NCBI GenBank assembly: GCA_016200915.1
Contig: JACQDV010000096.1
Coordinates: 1 to 64,000, forward strand
Source: Sphingobacteriales bacterium
Lineage (GTDB): Bacteria > Bacteroidota > Bacteroidia > Chitinophagales > Chitinophagaceae
Direction of reading: 5' to 3'
Length of the DNA stretch: 64,000 nucleotides
Part shown: piece after piece, positions 26,865 through 35,570 of the stretch
Layout of the letters: each line of letters starts with the position of its first letter
Numbering within the stretch: position 1 is the first letter of the stretch
The notes under the pieces: model-generated
The model's database searches: none
Told to the model about the DNA's origin: nothing
What the model saw: the letters and a program-made list of their open reading frames with translations, nothing else
Made by a program: the position numbers and the translations under genes

Positions 26865-27924
26865 TAAGAAAAAAATTCATTTTGTTCATTATGATGCAGG
26901 TCCGGGAGGAATGGAAGTATTATTGCCGGTAATTATTAAAGAACTTACTCAATTTGATTTTTCTGTTTATTTACTACGAAGCGAAAAGCCCGGAGTAAGT
27001 GTTTATCAGGGAATGACAATCCCTGTTCAATATGGTGATGACAATAATTTGAAAGCTTTTATAAAAGCTTTCAGCTATGCAAGGAAATATAGAAATGAAA
27101 TCTTTCACGTGTATAATATTGGCCCCTTTTTTTTGCTGTTGTTCAAACTGGCAGGTGTGAAGCATATTGTTTACAGCATTCATGGAACAGTATATTGGAA
27201 ATCGGAGCTGAAGAAATACATTTTTAAAGCAGTGTGGAAACTGGCATTAAATAAAAGAATTGTTTTTATAGCCAATTCAGAGCATAGCAAAAATGAATTT
27301 TTTAAAAAAGTGAGTGAGCGTTACGCAATGCAGGTGATTTATAACCCGGTTGACGCTAACCGGTTTAAAGAAAATAAAACAATAAGAACTGATAATACAA
27401 TTAATATCATTTATGCGGGCAGATTGGCAAATGGAAAAAATTTGTATAAGTGGATTGATATTGCTTTAAAAGTTCACCTGCAGTTTCCGCAAACAGCATT
27501 TAATATTTATGGTGATGGTGCGTTGAAGAGTGAAATATCTGATTATGTGCTCCATCATAAAGCAGAAGATTATATTCATTTGCCGGGATTCAAAAAAGAT
27601 GTGGAGCAAGTATATCAGGAAGCAGATGTGCTGTTATTTTTGTCGGAATATGAATCGTTTGGAAATGTAGTGGTAGAAAGTATTTTAAGCGGCACTCCGG
27701 TAATTGTTTCACCCATCCCGTCCATGAAAGAAATATTCAGAGATTATCCTCAGTTTTTATTGAGTGATGATATACAGAAATGGGAGATTGAGGTGAACGA
27801 TAAAATTGCTCAGCTAGAAACTTTAAAAAAATTGGCCGCTCAGGCAAGTAAAAATTTTGCTGAAAGATTTGGTGTTAGTCAACACATGAATGCACTTGCA
27901 GAAATTTATGAAAACGCAAACTAA
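26848..27924 (+). CDS. GT4-family glycosyltransferase
   Basis: 358 residues, GT-B fold. N-terminal domain with IHFVHYDAGPGGMEVLLP; C-terminal Glycos_transf_1 domain with IIYAGRLANGKN, IYGDGALKSEI, HLPGFKKDV and the nucleotide-sugar EX7E motif SEYESFGNVVVES. A retaining cytoplasmic transferase; donor and acceptor cannot be read from sequence. Starts within the end of the polymerase gene and overlaps the following deacetylase start by 17 nt, so translation is probably coupled. Confidence 0.9.
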   Translation: MFLLDNKKKIHFVHYDAGPGGMEVLLPVIIKELTQFDFSVYLLRSEKPGVSVYQGMTIPVQYGDDNNLKAFIKAFSYARKYRNEIFHVYNIGPFFLLLFKLAGVKHIVYSIHGTVYWKSELKKYIFKAVWKLALNKRIVFIANSEHSKNEFFKKVSERYAMQVIYNPVDANRFKENKTIRTDNTINIIYAGRLANGKNLYKWIDIALKVHLQFPQTAFNIYGDGALKSEISDYVLHHKAEDYIHLPGFKKDVEQVYQEADVLLFLSEYESFGNVVVESILSGTPVIVSPIPSMKEIFRDYPQFLLSDDIQKWEIEVNDKIAQLETLKKLAAQASKNFAERFGVSQHMNALAEIYENAN

Positions 27925-29068
27925 TTCAATTCCTGATATACCAGTAGTGTGTTATCACAGCATTGGCCCCATAGCCAGTCACTGGAACAGAAACTGGCTT
28001 ACCCTGGAGGTGCCTTATTTTGAAGACCAGGTAAAATTTATCAGTAAGAATTATGATACCATCTTCCTTAAAGAGTATTGGGAAATGAGAAGTGGTGTAA
28101 AACCTTTTAATAATAAAGCATTAGTAATAACGCTTGACGATGGTTTTTTAGATAACTGGATATGGGCTTACCCATTATTGAAGAAATACAATTTAAAAGC
28201 TACTATATTTGTTTGTCCAGAGTTTGTAGATGCATCAATATCACCACGGCCCAATCTTGATGATCACTGGAATAAGAAAGTTTCATTTCAAGAGTTACAT
28301 CAATGGGGGTATTTAAACTGGCCTGAGATGCGGGAAATGATTGCCAGCGGCTTTATCGATATCCAGTCTCATACAATGAGTCATACCAAATATTTTATTT
28401 CGGATAAACTTATAGGGTTTCATCATCCCGGTAATGATTGTTTGTACCCTGTAGGTAATCTTTACCCGGCTTTAAAACCATATCATATCAGTGATTCGTC
28501 ATTTGAGAAGCAAATTCCTTTTGGCTATCCTTTGTTTGAAGAAATATCTTCGGTATGTGCCAGGATTCATTCCATTAATCCTGCTTTTACTAAAGCTTGT
28601 ATTGATACATTGAAAGATTTTGATTATAGTCAATATGATTTTCAGAAAGCTTATCCGCTGGTGGAAAATATATACCACCAGTTTAAAAAAAATAATGAAT
28701 TGATTATTGCGGTGGAAGAGGAAGATAATTATCGAAAAAGACTGGAATATGAAATTGCCGGATCGAAAGTGGTGCTGGAGAAAAATCTCAGCATACCTGT
28801 TGAATTCTTATGCTGGCCGCATGGAGATAATTCACACGAAGCGCATGCCATCGCAATAAAAGCCGGATATTTAGCTACTACAACAGGCAGTAAAATGGAT
28901 ATCCCGCAATCTGTTGATAGAATCCCGGATCGCATTGGTCTTTTTAAAACAAAAAATAATCGTTTTCTTTCATTACTTAAAGCCAGGTATAAGCTTGGAA
29001 GTTTTAAACACCGGTTTCCTTTTTACCAGGTTAGTAAAATTTATGGATTACTGAAAAAAGCAGTATAG
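27908..29068 (+). CDS. Polysaccharide deacetylase (NodB fold), first of four
   Basis: 386 residues from ATG 27908 (an ATG 18 nt upstream is also open). NodB motifs: VVCYHSIG, catalytic TLDDGF, TIFVCPEF and metal-binding SHTMSH. A ~150-residue insertion with helices and acidic stretches sits between the His motif and the C-terminal FLCWPHGDNSHEAH and LATTTGSK blocks, so it is longer than simple NodB enzymes (~200). It probably removes N-acetyl groups from the polymer or its precursor. No signal peptide is visible, so action on a cytoplasmic lipid-linked or nucleotide-linked sugar is possible. Overlaps the GT4 gene. Confidence 0.87.
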   Translation: MKTQTNSIPDIPVVCYHSIGPIASHWNRNWLTLEVPYFEDQVKFISKNYDTIFLKEYWEMRSGVKPFNNKALVITLDDGFLDNWIWAYPLLKKYNLKATIFVCPEFVDASISPRPNLDDHWNKKVSFQELHQWGYLNWPEMREMIASGFIDIQSHTMSHTKYFISDKLIGFHHPGNDCLYPVGNLYPALKPYHISDSSFEKQIPFGYPLFEEISSVCARIHSINPAFTKACIDTLKDFDYSQYDFQKAYPLVENIYHQFKKNNELIIAVEEEDNYRKRLEYEIAGSKVVLEKNLSIPVEFLCWPHGDNSHEAHAIAIKAGYLATTTGSKMDIPQSVDRIPDRIGLFKTKNNRFLSLLKARYKLGSFKHRFPFYQVSKIYGLLKKAV

Positions 29069-29080
29069 CCCATTTCCTTT

Positions 29081-30838
29081 ATGAATTTTGCACTTAAAAT
29101 AAATAGCCAAATATCAGATTTAAAAGAAGAGTGGGTTAACGATGCTGATTTTTTAAATGAATGGACAAGTAATTCTTTGCTGATATCAAAGGATTATCGT
29201 CATATAAAAGTTGATTCATTTGAATCAGATAAAAACAAAGTATGGATAATTGGGGATATTATTGAAGAACGAACTAATGCAAATGATGCTGCCACATTTG
29301 CCGTGGATTTAAATTTTCAGCAATTGTTTAAAGCAATACAGGGGCACTACCGGGTAATTGTTTTTAATAAAGAAAGCAGATCTGTATTTGCAGCCTGTTC
29401 TCTATTTGGGATTTTACCGGTTTATTACATAAAAAAGGCCGGACAAGTTTTTTTATCTTCTTCATTGGAATTACTGGCAAAGCAAACGGGTGAGCTGGAG
29501 ATTGATAAAAGATTTATAATGGAGAATATTTTATTTTATTATCCTTTGTTTGATAACACTATTTATAAACAAATAAAATTGCTGCCGGCACATCATCAGC
29601 TAAAAATTACTGATGCGGGTGTTAACTGCTCACGTTATTTCAATGTTTGTAACTGGTTTACTTCCGGTCTTGTGCCATGGGGAAAAGCGGCTGATAAAGT
29701 TTCTGATTTGTTTATTGACAGGGTTCGGTATTATTTTCCGGATGAAAATACTGCAGTATCATTAACAGGAGGGTTTGATGGGCGTACATTGGTGAGTTGT
29801 GCATTGTATTATCAAAAAAAAATTCAGGCGTACAGCTTTGGTAAAAAAAATACCAGTGATACTACAATTGCGGGCGAACTTGCAAAAGGCGCAGGTATTA
29901 ATTTTACTGAAATTGATTTAAACAAGGAATATATAAGTGCTCATAGTTTGAATAATGGATTAGAGTTTGTAATTAACTCCAATGGAACAGGAGGTTTTGC
30001 AAGAGCACACTATCTCTATGCCGCTAAATTGCTGCAATCAAATTTTAATTATTTAATTACAGGGAATTTTGGCAGCGAAATTTTCAGGGCGGTACATAAT
30101 ATTGGAGCGGTTATCAGCACAAATCTTCATCACCTGTTTGCCGAAGAAGATTTTAATAAAGCAATCAGGCTAATTGAGCAGTCGGGAGAATTTAACTGGC
30201 TGAATAAAGAATCATTTAGGAATGAATGGGAAGAGTTGAAAAACGACTTAAAGAAACTGCCTTCATACGATCCCCAGTATTCATCGTTTACACGTAATGA
30301 AAAGTTTTACCAGTATTTGCTGGAAGAAGTTTTTAGAAAATATTTTGGTGCAGAAATAGTGAACCAGTCCCGGTATTTAAATAACCGGACGCCATTTATC
30401 GATTCTAAATTTTTAGAAGCACTTTATAAAACAGGTATGCCTGGTGTTTATTCTGATTTTATGGAGAGAAATCCGGTAAAGCGGTTCAAAGGGCAGGTTA
30501 TTTATGCACACATAATTAAAAAAGCATACCCGTCTTTTTTGAATAAACTTACCGACAAAGGATATGCACCCGGTGATTTACTTACACTTACAGGAAAAGC
30601 TTCTATTATAAGCGGATTTATCTCAAAAAAGATTTTTAAAAAAGCTGGTAGTGCGGATGATTCTAATTCAGTGGATGAGGCTTTTGAATATAACAGACCT
30701 TATTTTAAAAGTTTATCGCTCAATAGCGAATTATTTAATAAGCAGTTCTTTGAACAGGCTTTACAAAATGGCAATTGTAATCATGATTTCCTGGTAGCGA
30801 TGAGCCAGGCTTATTATCACAACCATATAGCGGGATAG
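29081..30838 (+). CDS. Asparagine-synthetase-like protein without glutaminase Cys
   Basis: 585 residues. The N-terminal ~200 residues resemble the Ntn domain of asparagine synthetases (FGILPVYYIKKAGQVFLSSS) but begin MNFAL, so the nucleophile Cys2 is absent. The synthetase domain has the PP-loop as SLTGGFDGRT (~228) in place of SGGLDSS, and SRYLNNRTPFIDSKFLEAL near the C-terminus. It may adenylate a carboxylate and form an amide or other bond from free ammonia or an amine. In polysaccharide loci such proteins amidate uronic acids (WbpS type). Adjacent: deacetylase upstream (12 bp), FemAB-like gene downstream (7 bp). Confidence 0.82.
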   Translation: MNFALKINSQISDLKEEWVNDADFLNEWTSNSLLISKDYRHIKVDSFESDKNKVWIIGDIIEERTNANDAATFAVDLNFQQLFKAIQGHYRVIVFNKESRSVFAACSLFGILPVYYIKKAGQVFLSSSLELLAKQTGELEIDKRFIMENILFYYPLFDNTIYKQIKLLPAHHQLKITDAGVNCSRYFNVCNWFTSGLVPWGKAADKVSDLFIDRVRYYFPDENTAVSLTGGFDGRTLVSCALYYQKKIQAYSFGKKNTSDTTIAGELAKGAGINFTEIDLNKEYISAHSLNNGLEFVINSNGTGGFARAHYLYAAKLLQSNFNYLITGNFGSEIFRAVHNIGAVISTNLHHLFAEEDFNKAIRLIEQSGEFNWLNKESFRNEWEELKNDLKKLPSYDPQYSSFTRNEKFYQYLLEEVFRKYFGAEIVNQSRYLNNRTPFIDSKFLEALYKTGMPGVYSDFMERNPVKRFKGQVIYAHIIKKAYPSFLNKLTDKGYAPGDLLTLTGKASIISGFISKKIFKKAGSADDSNSVDEAFEYNRPYFKSLSLNSELFNKQFFEQALQNGNCNHDFLVAMSQAYYHNHIAG

Positions 30839-30845
30839 GCGAAAG

Positions 30846-31874
30846 ATGAATTTAAAAATTGTACACGGTAAAAGCTCAATAGATGTAAACGGGTGGGAGA
30901 AATTTGTAAACACACACGAAAAGGGAAATTTCTTTCAAACGCCACAGTTTTACCAATATATAGAAAAAGTGAACGGTTATAAGCCCCTGCTTGTATCCGC
31001 ATTGGATGATAACAACGCCATTGCAGGAATTCTTACGGGTGTTTTGCAAAAAGACACTGGCTATTTTAAGAGTATGTTCTCTTCCCGTTTAATTGTATGG
31101 GGAGCTCCATTGGTTAAAGATGGCGATAAAACAATAACAGATCAGTTGCTGAAACAACTGGTTAAAGAATATCAGCACAAAAGTATATTCATCGAATTCA
31201 GGAATCTCTTTTCAACTAGCGGAGAAAGAAGTGTATTTGAGAAAAATGGATTTGAATACAAAGAACACTTGAATTTTATTGTGGATACCCGTGATGAAAA
31301 AAAATTATTGTCTGCAATGAATGATGGAAAGCGAAGACAGATCAAAAAAAGTTTAAATAACGGCGCCACTATACTGGAAGATGTTACTGAAGAACAGGTA
31401 GAAATATTTTACCAGATTCTTTTGAATCTTTACAACACTAAAGTTCGAAAGCCATTACCAGCCTGGTCATTCTTTAAGGAATTTTATCATTCACCTCATC
31501 TTGGGAAATATTTTTTAATTGAATACAATGGAGAAATAGTAGGTGGTATTATGTGCCCGGTATTTAAGAACAAAGCAATATATGAATGGTATATAGCCGG
31601 CAAGGATGGAGTAGATAAAAATATTAATCCCAGTGTATTGGCCACATGGGCGCCTATTAATTATGCATTGAAAAACGGAATTGAGTCTTTTGATTTTCTT
31701 GGTGCAGGCCGCCCTGAAGAAGATTACGGGGTACGACAGTTTAAAGCAGGCTTCGGTGGTGAGCAGGTGGCATATGGAAGATATCTGCGTATAAATAATC
31801 CAATGTTATACAGTATTGGCAAAAGCGGATTAGCATTTTTAAAAAGGATTAAAAAAATTTCCGTTAAACAGTAA
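30846..31874 (+). CDS. FemAB-like GNAT transferase (copy A)
   Basis: 342 residues. Double GNAT architecture of the FemAB/FemX superfamily: N-terminal EKGNFFQTPQFYQYIEK, central GKRRQIKKSL, and C-terminal YEWYIAGKD and FDFLGAGRPEEDYGVRQFK. FemX enzymes move amino acids from aminoacyl-tRNA; related proteins in exopolysaccharide (PEP-CTERM/XrtA-type) loci have unproven roles. Clear paralogue of the gene at 44589 (shared GNFFQ, GKR-Q-KKSL and LGAG-P-YGVR-FKA-FGG blocks). Sits directly after the AsnB-like gene, as its paralogue does. Aminoacylation or acylation of the polymer is inferred. Confidence 0.85.
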   Translation: MNLKIVHGKSSIDVNGWEKFVNTHEKGNFFQTPQFYQYIEKVNGYKPLLVSALDDNNAIAGILTGVLQKDTGYFKSMFSSRLIVWGAPLVKDGDKTITDQLLKQLVKEYQHKSIFIEFRNLFSTSGERSVFEKNGFEYKEHLNFIVDTRDEKKLLSAMNDGKRRQIKKSLNNGATILEDVTEEQVEIFYQILLNLYNTKVRKPLPAWSFFKEFYHSPHLGKYFLIEYNGEIVGGIMCPVFKNKAIYEWYIAGKDGVDKNINPSVLATWAPINYALKNGIESFDFLGAGRPEEDYGVRQFKAGFGGEQVAYGRYLRINNPMLYSIGKSGLAFLKRIKKISVKQ

Positions 31875-31899
31875 TAACTCCTTACCAAAACTAACCTGT

Positions 31900-32694
31900 A
31901 TGGATTTTACTTTTAAAACCTATCGTCAATTACATAGTACCTTCCTGGAAAAAGGTTACCGGTATGTAACAGTTGATCAGTTTACCGCTGATATGTACAA
32001 TGAAAAGATTGTGGTATTGCGTCATGATGTGGATAGAATACCCGCCAGTTCCTATCAAACAGCTTTAATAGAGCATGAGTTGGGTATTGCAGGAACTTAT
32101 TACTTCAGAATTGTAAAAGAAAGTTTTCATATTCCCATTATAAAAGGTATTGCTGCTCTCGGCCATGAAATAGGTTATCATTATGAAGACCTGGCGTTAT
32201 CAAATGGTGACACGGAAAAAGCAATTAAAACATTTGAACAGCATTTAAGAATGTTTGAAAATCTTTACCAGGTAACAACTGCTGTCATGCATGGAAGTCC
32301 ATTATCAAAGCATGATAACCGTTTGATGTGGCAAAAATATAGTTACAAAAGTTTTGGAATCACTAAAGAACCTTATTTTGATATTGACTTTACACGGTTA
32401 CTTTATTTAACAGATACAGGCCGTGTATGGACTGGTAAAACAGGAAATGTGAGAGACAGAGAAATGAAATCAGCAAAAGAACCTCTTTCTTCAAAGTATA
32501 ATTTCACTACCACGTTTGATGTGATGAATGCGATTAAAAGAAATGAGATTGCCAATTGTATTATGCTCAATTTTCACCCTGAGAGGTGGACGGACAATAC
32601 TTTTAACTGGTATAAAATTTATTTAATCCAAAAAATTAAAAACCCGGTAAAAAAAATGCTGCAGATCCGTGCCCGGCGAATGTTGAATGATTAA
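31900..32694 (+). CDS. NodB-fold deacetylase-like protein (RHDVD type, copy A)
   Basis: 264 residues. RHDVDR near residue 48 corresponds to the metal-binding/catalytic TxDDG site of polysaccharide deacetylases in a divergent subgroup; further blocks are GTYYFRIVKES, GHEIGYHYEDL (second metal His) and CIMLNFHPERW. The same subgroup recurs at 46774 (RHDID, GLHFDY, LIHPEWW). No signal peptide. Follows the FemAB-like gene by 25 bp and fits the repeated module of this locus. The C-terminal tail is highly basic. Confidence 0.8.
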   Translation: MDFTFKTYRQLHSTFLEKGYRYVTVDQFTADMYNEKIVVLRHDVDRIPASSYQTALIEHELGIAGTYYFRIVKESFHIPIIKGIAALGHEIGYHYEDLALSNGDTEKAIKTFEQHLRMFENLYQVTTAVMHGSPLSKHDNRLMWQKYSYKSFGITKEPYFDIDFTRLLYLTDTGRVWTGKTGNVRDREMKSAKEPLSSKYNFTTTFDVMNAIKRNEIANCIMLNFHPERWTDNTFNWYKIYLIQKIKNPVKKMLQIRARRMLND

Positions 32695-32723
32695 GTATCT
32701 TTATAGTATTGTGAGTGTTATAT

Positions 32724-33110
32724 ATGAAGCGGTATAAAAAAATCTTTTGGGCATTTACGTTTCTGGTGGTTATTCAGTCTTTTCTGCCAATTAACAACGC
32801 TAACAGTGAGCTAAATAATAATTACCTTTTGTCATTCCGGTTAGATCATATTGTGCATATGTGTTTGTTGCTGGTGTGGGCATTGCTGTTTAAACTTGCA
32901 TGGTTCCCGTCTCAGCGATTAACATTGAAAAATTATTTAGTGTTTACGGCAGCAGGATTAGTGCTGGCGGCATTATCGGAATTAGTTCAGTTGGTGATAC
33001 CTTACCGGTCTTTTACTATGACAGATTTATATTCAAATTGTATTGGAGTGATCATAGGGATACCAGTAATTCTTTTGTTCAGGACTGGTAAATCAACGAA
33101 GGCAAACTGA
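32724..33110 (+). CDS. VanZ-like small membrane protein
   Basis: 128 residues from ATG 32724 (a GTG 9 nt upstream adds only three residues). Four hydrophobic helices with the VanZ pattern: FLPINNANSE after helix 1, LRLDHIVHM before helix 2, ALSELVQLVIPYRSFTMTDLYSNCIGVIIG at the end. VanZ-family proteins are common in exopolysaccharide loci of Bacteroidota; their function is unknown. Lies between the deacetylase and rfbF. Confidence 0.82.
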   Translation: MKRYKKIFWAFTFLVVIQSFLPINNANSELNNNYLLSFRLDHIVHMCLLLVWALLFKLAWFPSQRLTLKNYLVFTAAGLVLAALSELVQLVIPYRSFTMTDLYSNCIGVIIGIPVILLFRTGKSTKAN

Positions 33111-33146
33111 ATTAACTATTCTTCTCAATAATTTTAAATCAGCCAT

Positions 33147-33920
33147 ATGAAAGTATTAATACTGGCAGGAGGATACGGATCAAGACTGGCAGAAGAAACG
33201 GATCTCAGACCAAAACCAATGGTAGAGATTGGTGGCAATCCCATCCTCTGGCATATTATGAAAACGTATTCTTCTTACGGGTTTAATGACTTTGTAATTC
33301 TTTGCGGTTATAAAGGAGCTTTTATTAAACAATATTTTGCCAATTATTACATGCATCATGGCGATGTTACTTTCGATATTCAAAAGAATTCAGTAGAAAT
33401 TCACAACAACCCTGCTGAGCCGTGGAAAGTAACATTGCTGGATACCGGACTTGATACAATGACCGGTGGCCGCATAAAAAAAGCTGAGCCATATGTAAAG
33501 GGAGAAAGGTTCATGCTTACTTATGGTGATGGCCTGGCAAATATTAATATCCCTGAATTAATAAAGTTTCATGAACAACATAAAGGAATTATGACACTTA
33601 CTTCTTCACAACCGGAAGGCCGTTTTGGAGCTTTGGATATTAATGCCGAAGGAAGAGTGAGCAATTTTGTTGAAAAGCCAAAAGGCGATGGTGCATGGAT
33701 CAATGCAGGATATTTTGTTTGTGAGTCGGAAATATTTGAATACTTAAATGGTGGCGATGATCTGATATTTGAAAAAGCACCATTACAAAGTTTGGCTAAG
33801 GACGAAAACTTATATACGTACAAGCATTTTGGTTTCTGGCATCCGATGGATACTTTAAAAGATAAAATGGAATTAACGAAAATGTGGAATGAAGGTAAAG
33901 CTCCCTGGAAAGTTTGGTAA
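33147..33920 (+). CDS. rfbF: Glucose-1-phosphate cytidylyltransferase
   Basis: 257 residues, near the usual family length. Nucleotidyltransferase motif LAGGYGSRL at 7-15, then RPKPMVEIGGNPILWHIMK, LTYGDGLANI and KEGFWHPMDTLKDK-type C-terminal block (FGFWHPMDTLKDK). It makes CDP-glucose from CTP and glucose-1-phosphate in the cytoplasm. The next gene, 6 bp on, is rfbG, the standard partner. Confidence 0.95.
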   Translation: MKVLILAGGYGSRLAEETDLRPKPMVEIGGNPILWHIMKTYSSYGFNDFVILCGYKGAFIKQYFANYYMHHGDVTFDIQKNSVEIHNNPAEPWKVTLLDTGLDTMTGGRIKKAEPYVKGERFMLTYGDGLANINIPELIKFHEQHKGIMTLTSSQPEGRFGALDINAEGRVSNFVEKPKGDGAWINAGYFVCESEIFEYLNGGDDLIFEKAPLQSLAKDENLYTYKHFGFWHPMDTLKDKMELTKMWNEGKAPWKVW

Positions 33921-33926
33921 AAAATT

Positions 33927-34988
33927 ATGGACTTCTCAATATTTAAAAACAAAAAAGTTTTAGTAACCGGTCACACAGGCTTTAAAGGTTCGTGGCTGAG
34001 CATTTGGTTGAATCATTGCGGCGCACAAGTAATTGGTTATGCTTTGGACCCTCAGCATGAGTCGGATAATTATGTGTTGGCAGGTCTTAAAGATAAGATC
34101 AAAGATTATCGTGGTGACATTCGTAATACAGCTCTATTGAGTAAAGTATTTAATGAAGAGCAACCTGAAATAATTTTTCATTTGGCTGCCCAGCCATTAG
34201 TGATTGATAGTTATGAAAATCCATCAGACACATTTGAAATTAATGTACAAGGTACTGTAAATGTGCTGGAACAATTTCGCTTATCATCATCGGCACATAC
34301 ATTGATCGTGATTACTACCGACAAAGTTTATGAAAATAAAAATAGCGGGCAGGCATATAAAGAAGAAGATCGTTTAGGAGGTGCTGATCCATACAGTGCC
34401 AGTAAGGCTGCTGCTGAAATCGTAACATCAGCGTATCAACAAAGTTTTTTTAGCGGCAAGCAAAATAATAAACATGTTTATACGGTAAGAGCAGGTAATG
34501 TTGTAGGAGGTGGTGATTGGTCGGCTAACAGAATTGTTCCTGATTGTATCCGTGCCGTTGAAAATAAGGAAGCAATTATCATTCGTAATCCTAAATCAGT
34601 ACGGCCATGGCAATTTGTATTGGAACCGGTATGTGGCTACATGCGACTGGCAGAAGTAGTAGAGAGAGGACAAGCACCAGATGATACTGCTTTTAACTTT
34701 GGTCCTTCATTAGAGAATTGTGTTCCAGTTCTGGATATTGTAGAAAAAATTATTAAGTATTATGGTAATGGCTCTTATGAAATAAAAAATAATAATGCAG
34801 CTCCCAAAGAATCTGCATTATTGCATCTTGATGCTTCAAGAGCTATAAATGAATTAGGGTGGAAACCAGTTTTGTCTTTAGATGAAACAATTGAAATAAC
34901 AACAAGCTGGTACAAGCACTACAGAGAAGGTAATGTGTACGATATGTGTTTAAAACAAATAGACTGGTATTTATCCATATGGAAATAA
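33927..34988 (+). CDS. rfbG: CDP-glucose 4,6-dehydratase
   Basis: 353 residues. Extended SDR: NAD motif VTGHTGFKGSWLS (~12-24), TTDKVYEN (Thr-Asp-Lys), and catalytic YSASKAAAE. Residues GGADPYSASK and RAGNVVGGGDWS are typical of RfbG. Converts CDP-glucose to CDP-4-keto-6-deoxyglucose. Overlaps the following epimerase gene by 10 nt. No RfbH-type 3-dehydrase is present in the window, so the pathway leaves the classical 3,6-dideoxyhexose route here. Confidence 0.95.
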   Translation: MDFSIFKNKKVLVTGHTGFKGSWLSIWLNHCGAQVIGYALDPQHESDNYVLAGLKDKIKDYRGDIRNTALLSKVFNEEQPEIIFHLAAQPLVIDSYENPSDTFEINVQGTVNVLEQFRLSSSAHTLIVITTDKVYENKNSGQAYKEEDRLGGADPYSASKAAAEIVTSAYQQSFFSGKQNNKHVYTVRAGNVVGGGDWSANRIVPDCIRAVENKEAIIIRNPKSVRPWQFVLEPVCGYMRLAEVVERGQAPDDTAFNFGPSLENCVPVLDIVEKIIKYYGNGSYEIKNNNAAPKESALLHLDASRAINELGWKPVLSLDETIEITTSWYKHYREGNVYDMCLKQIDWYLSIWK

Positions 34989-35539
34989 GAGAGCAGCAAA
35001 TAAAAGGAGTATTTGAAATTACTTTTCAACCACGTGGTGATGATCGTGGATATTTCATGCGAACGTATGATGTAAATATGTTTAAAGAAGCCGGTTTACA
35101 CAGAACATGGCTGCAGGAAAATCAATCCCGTTCAATGCGAAAAGGTATCATCCGTGGATTACATTTTCAATTAATGCCGGATACAGAAACAAAACTGGTG
35201 CGTTGTATAAAAGGAAGTATACTGGACGTTTATGTTGATTTGAGAGATGGCTCTGAAACATTTGGTAAATGGGGCAAGGTGGAGTTAAGTGCTGATAAAT
35301 ACAACACATTATATATACCAAGAGGCTTTGCACACGGTTTCTGTACATTGGAGGACGATTGTGAAGTTCAATATAAAGTGGATAATTGGTACAGCCCTTC
35401 GAACGAACGCAGTTTGCTTTGGAATGATGCAGCAATTGGAATTGAATGGCCAGCACAAGATCCCATACTTTCTGTTAAAGATCAGCAGGGGATGAGTTTT
35501 ACCGAATTTAAACGAAAGCACGGGGCTATTAAAGCCTGA
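34979..35539 (+). CDS. RmlC-family 3,5-epimerase, probably on CDP-4-keto-6-deoxyhexose
   Basis: 186 residues from ATG 34979, which overlaps the rfbG stop; the upstream in-frame ATG adds 11 unlikely residues. RmlC cupin motifs: DDRGYFMRTYD, WLQENQSRSMRKGIIRGLHFQ-like catalytic His region (GIIRGLHFQ), YIPRGFAHGF, YKVDNWYSP and LLWNDAAIGIEWP. Catalytic His and Asp are present. Its position immediately after rfbFG indicates that the substrate is CDP-linked rather than dTDP-linked; no rmlA, rmlB or rmlD is present. Confidence 0.88.
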   Translation: MEIREQQIKGVFEITFQPRGDDRGYFMRTYDVNMFKEAGLHRTWLQENQSRSMRKGIIRGLHFQLMPDTETKLVRCIKGSILDVYVDLRDGSETFGKWGKVELSADKYNTLYIPRGFAHGFCTLEDDCEVQYKVDNWYSPSNERSLLWNDAAIGIEWPAQDPILSVKDQQGMSFTEFKRKHGAIKA

Positions 35540-35570
35540 TTTGATATTTACCTATTGAGACTATAATACA

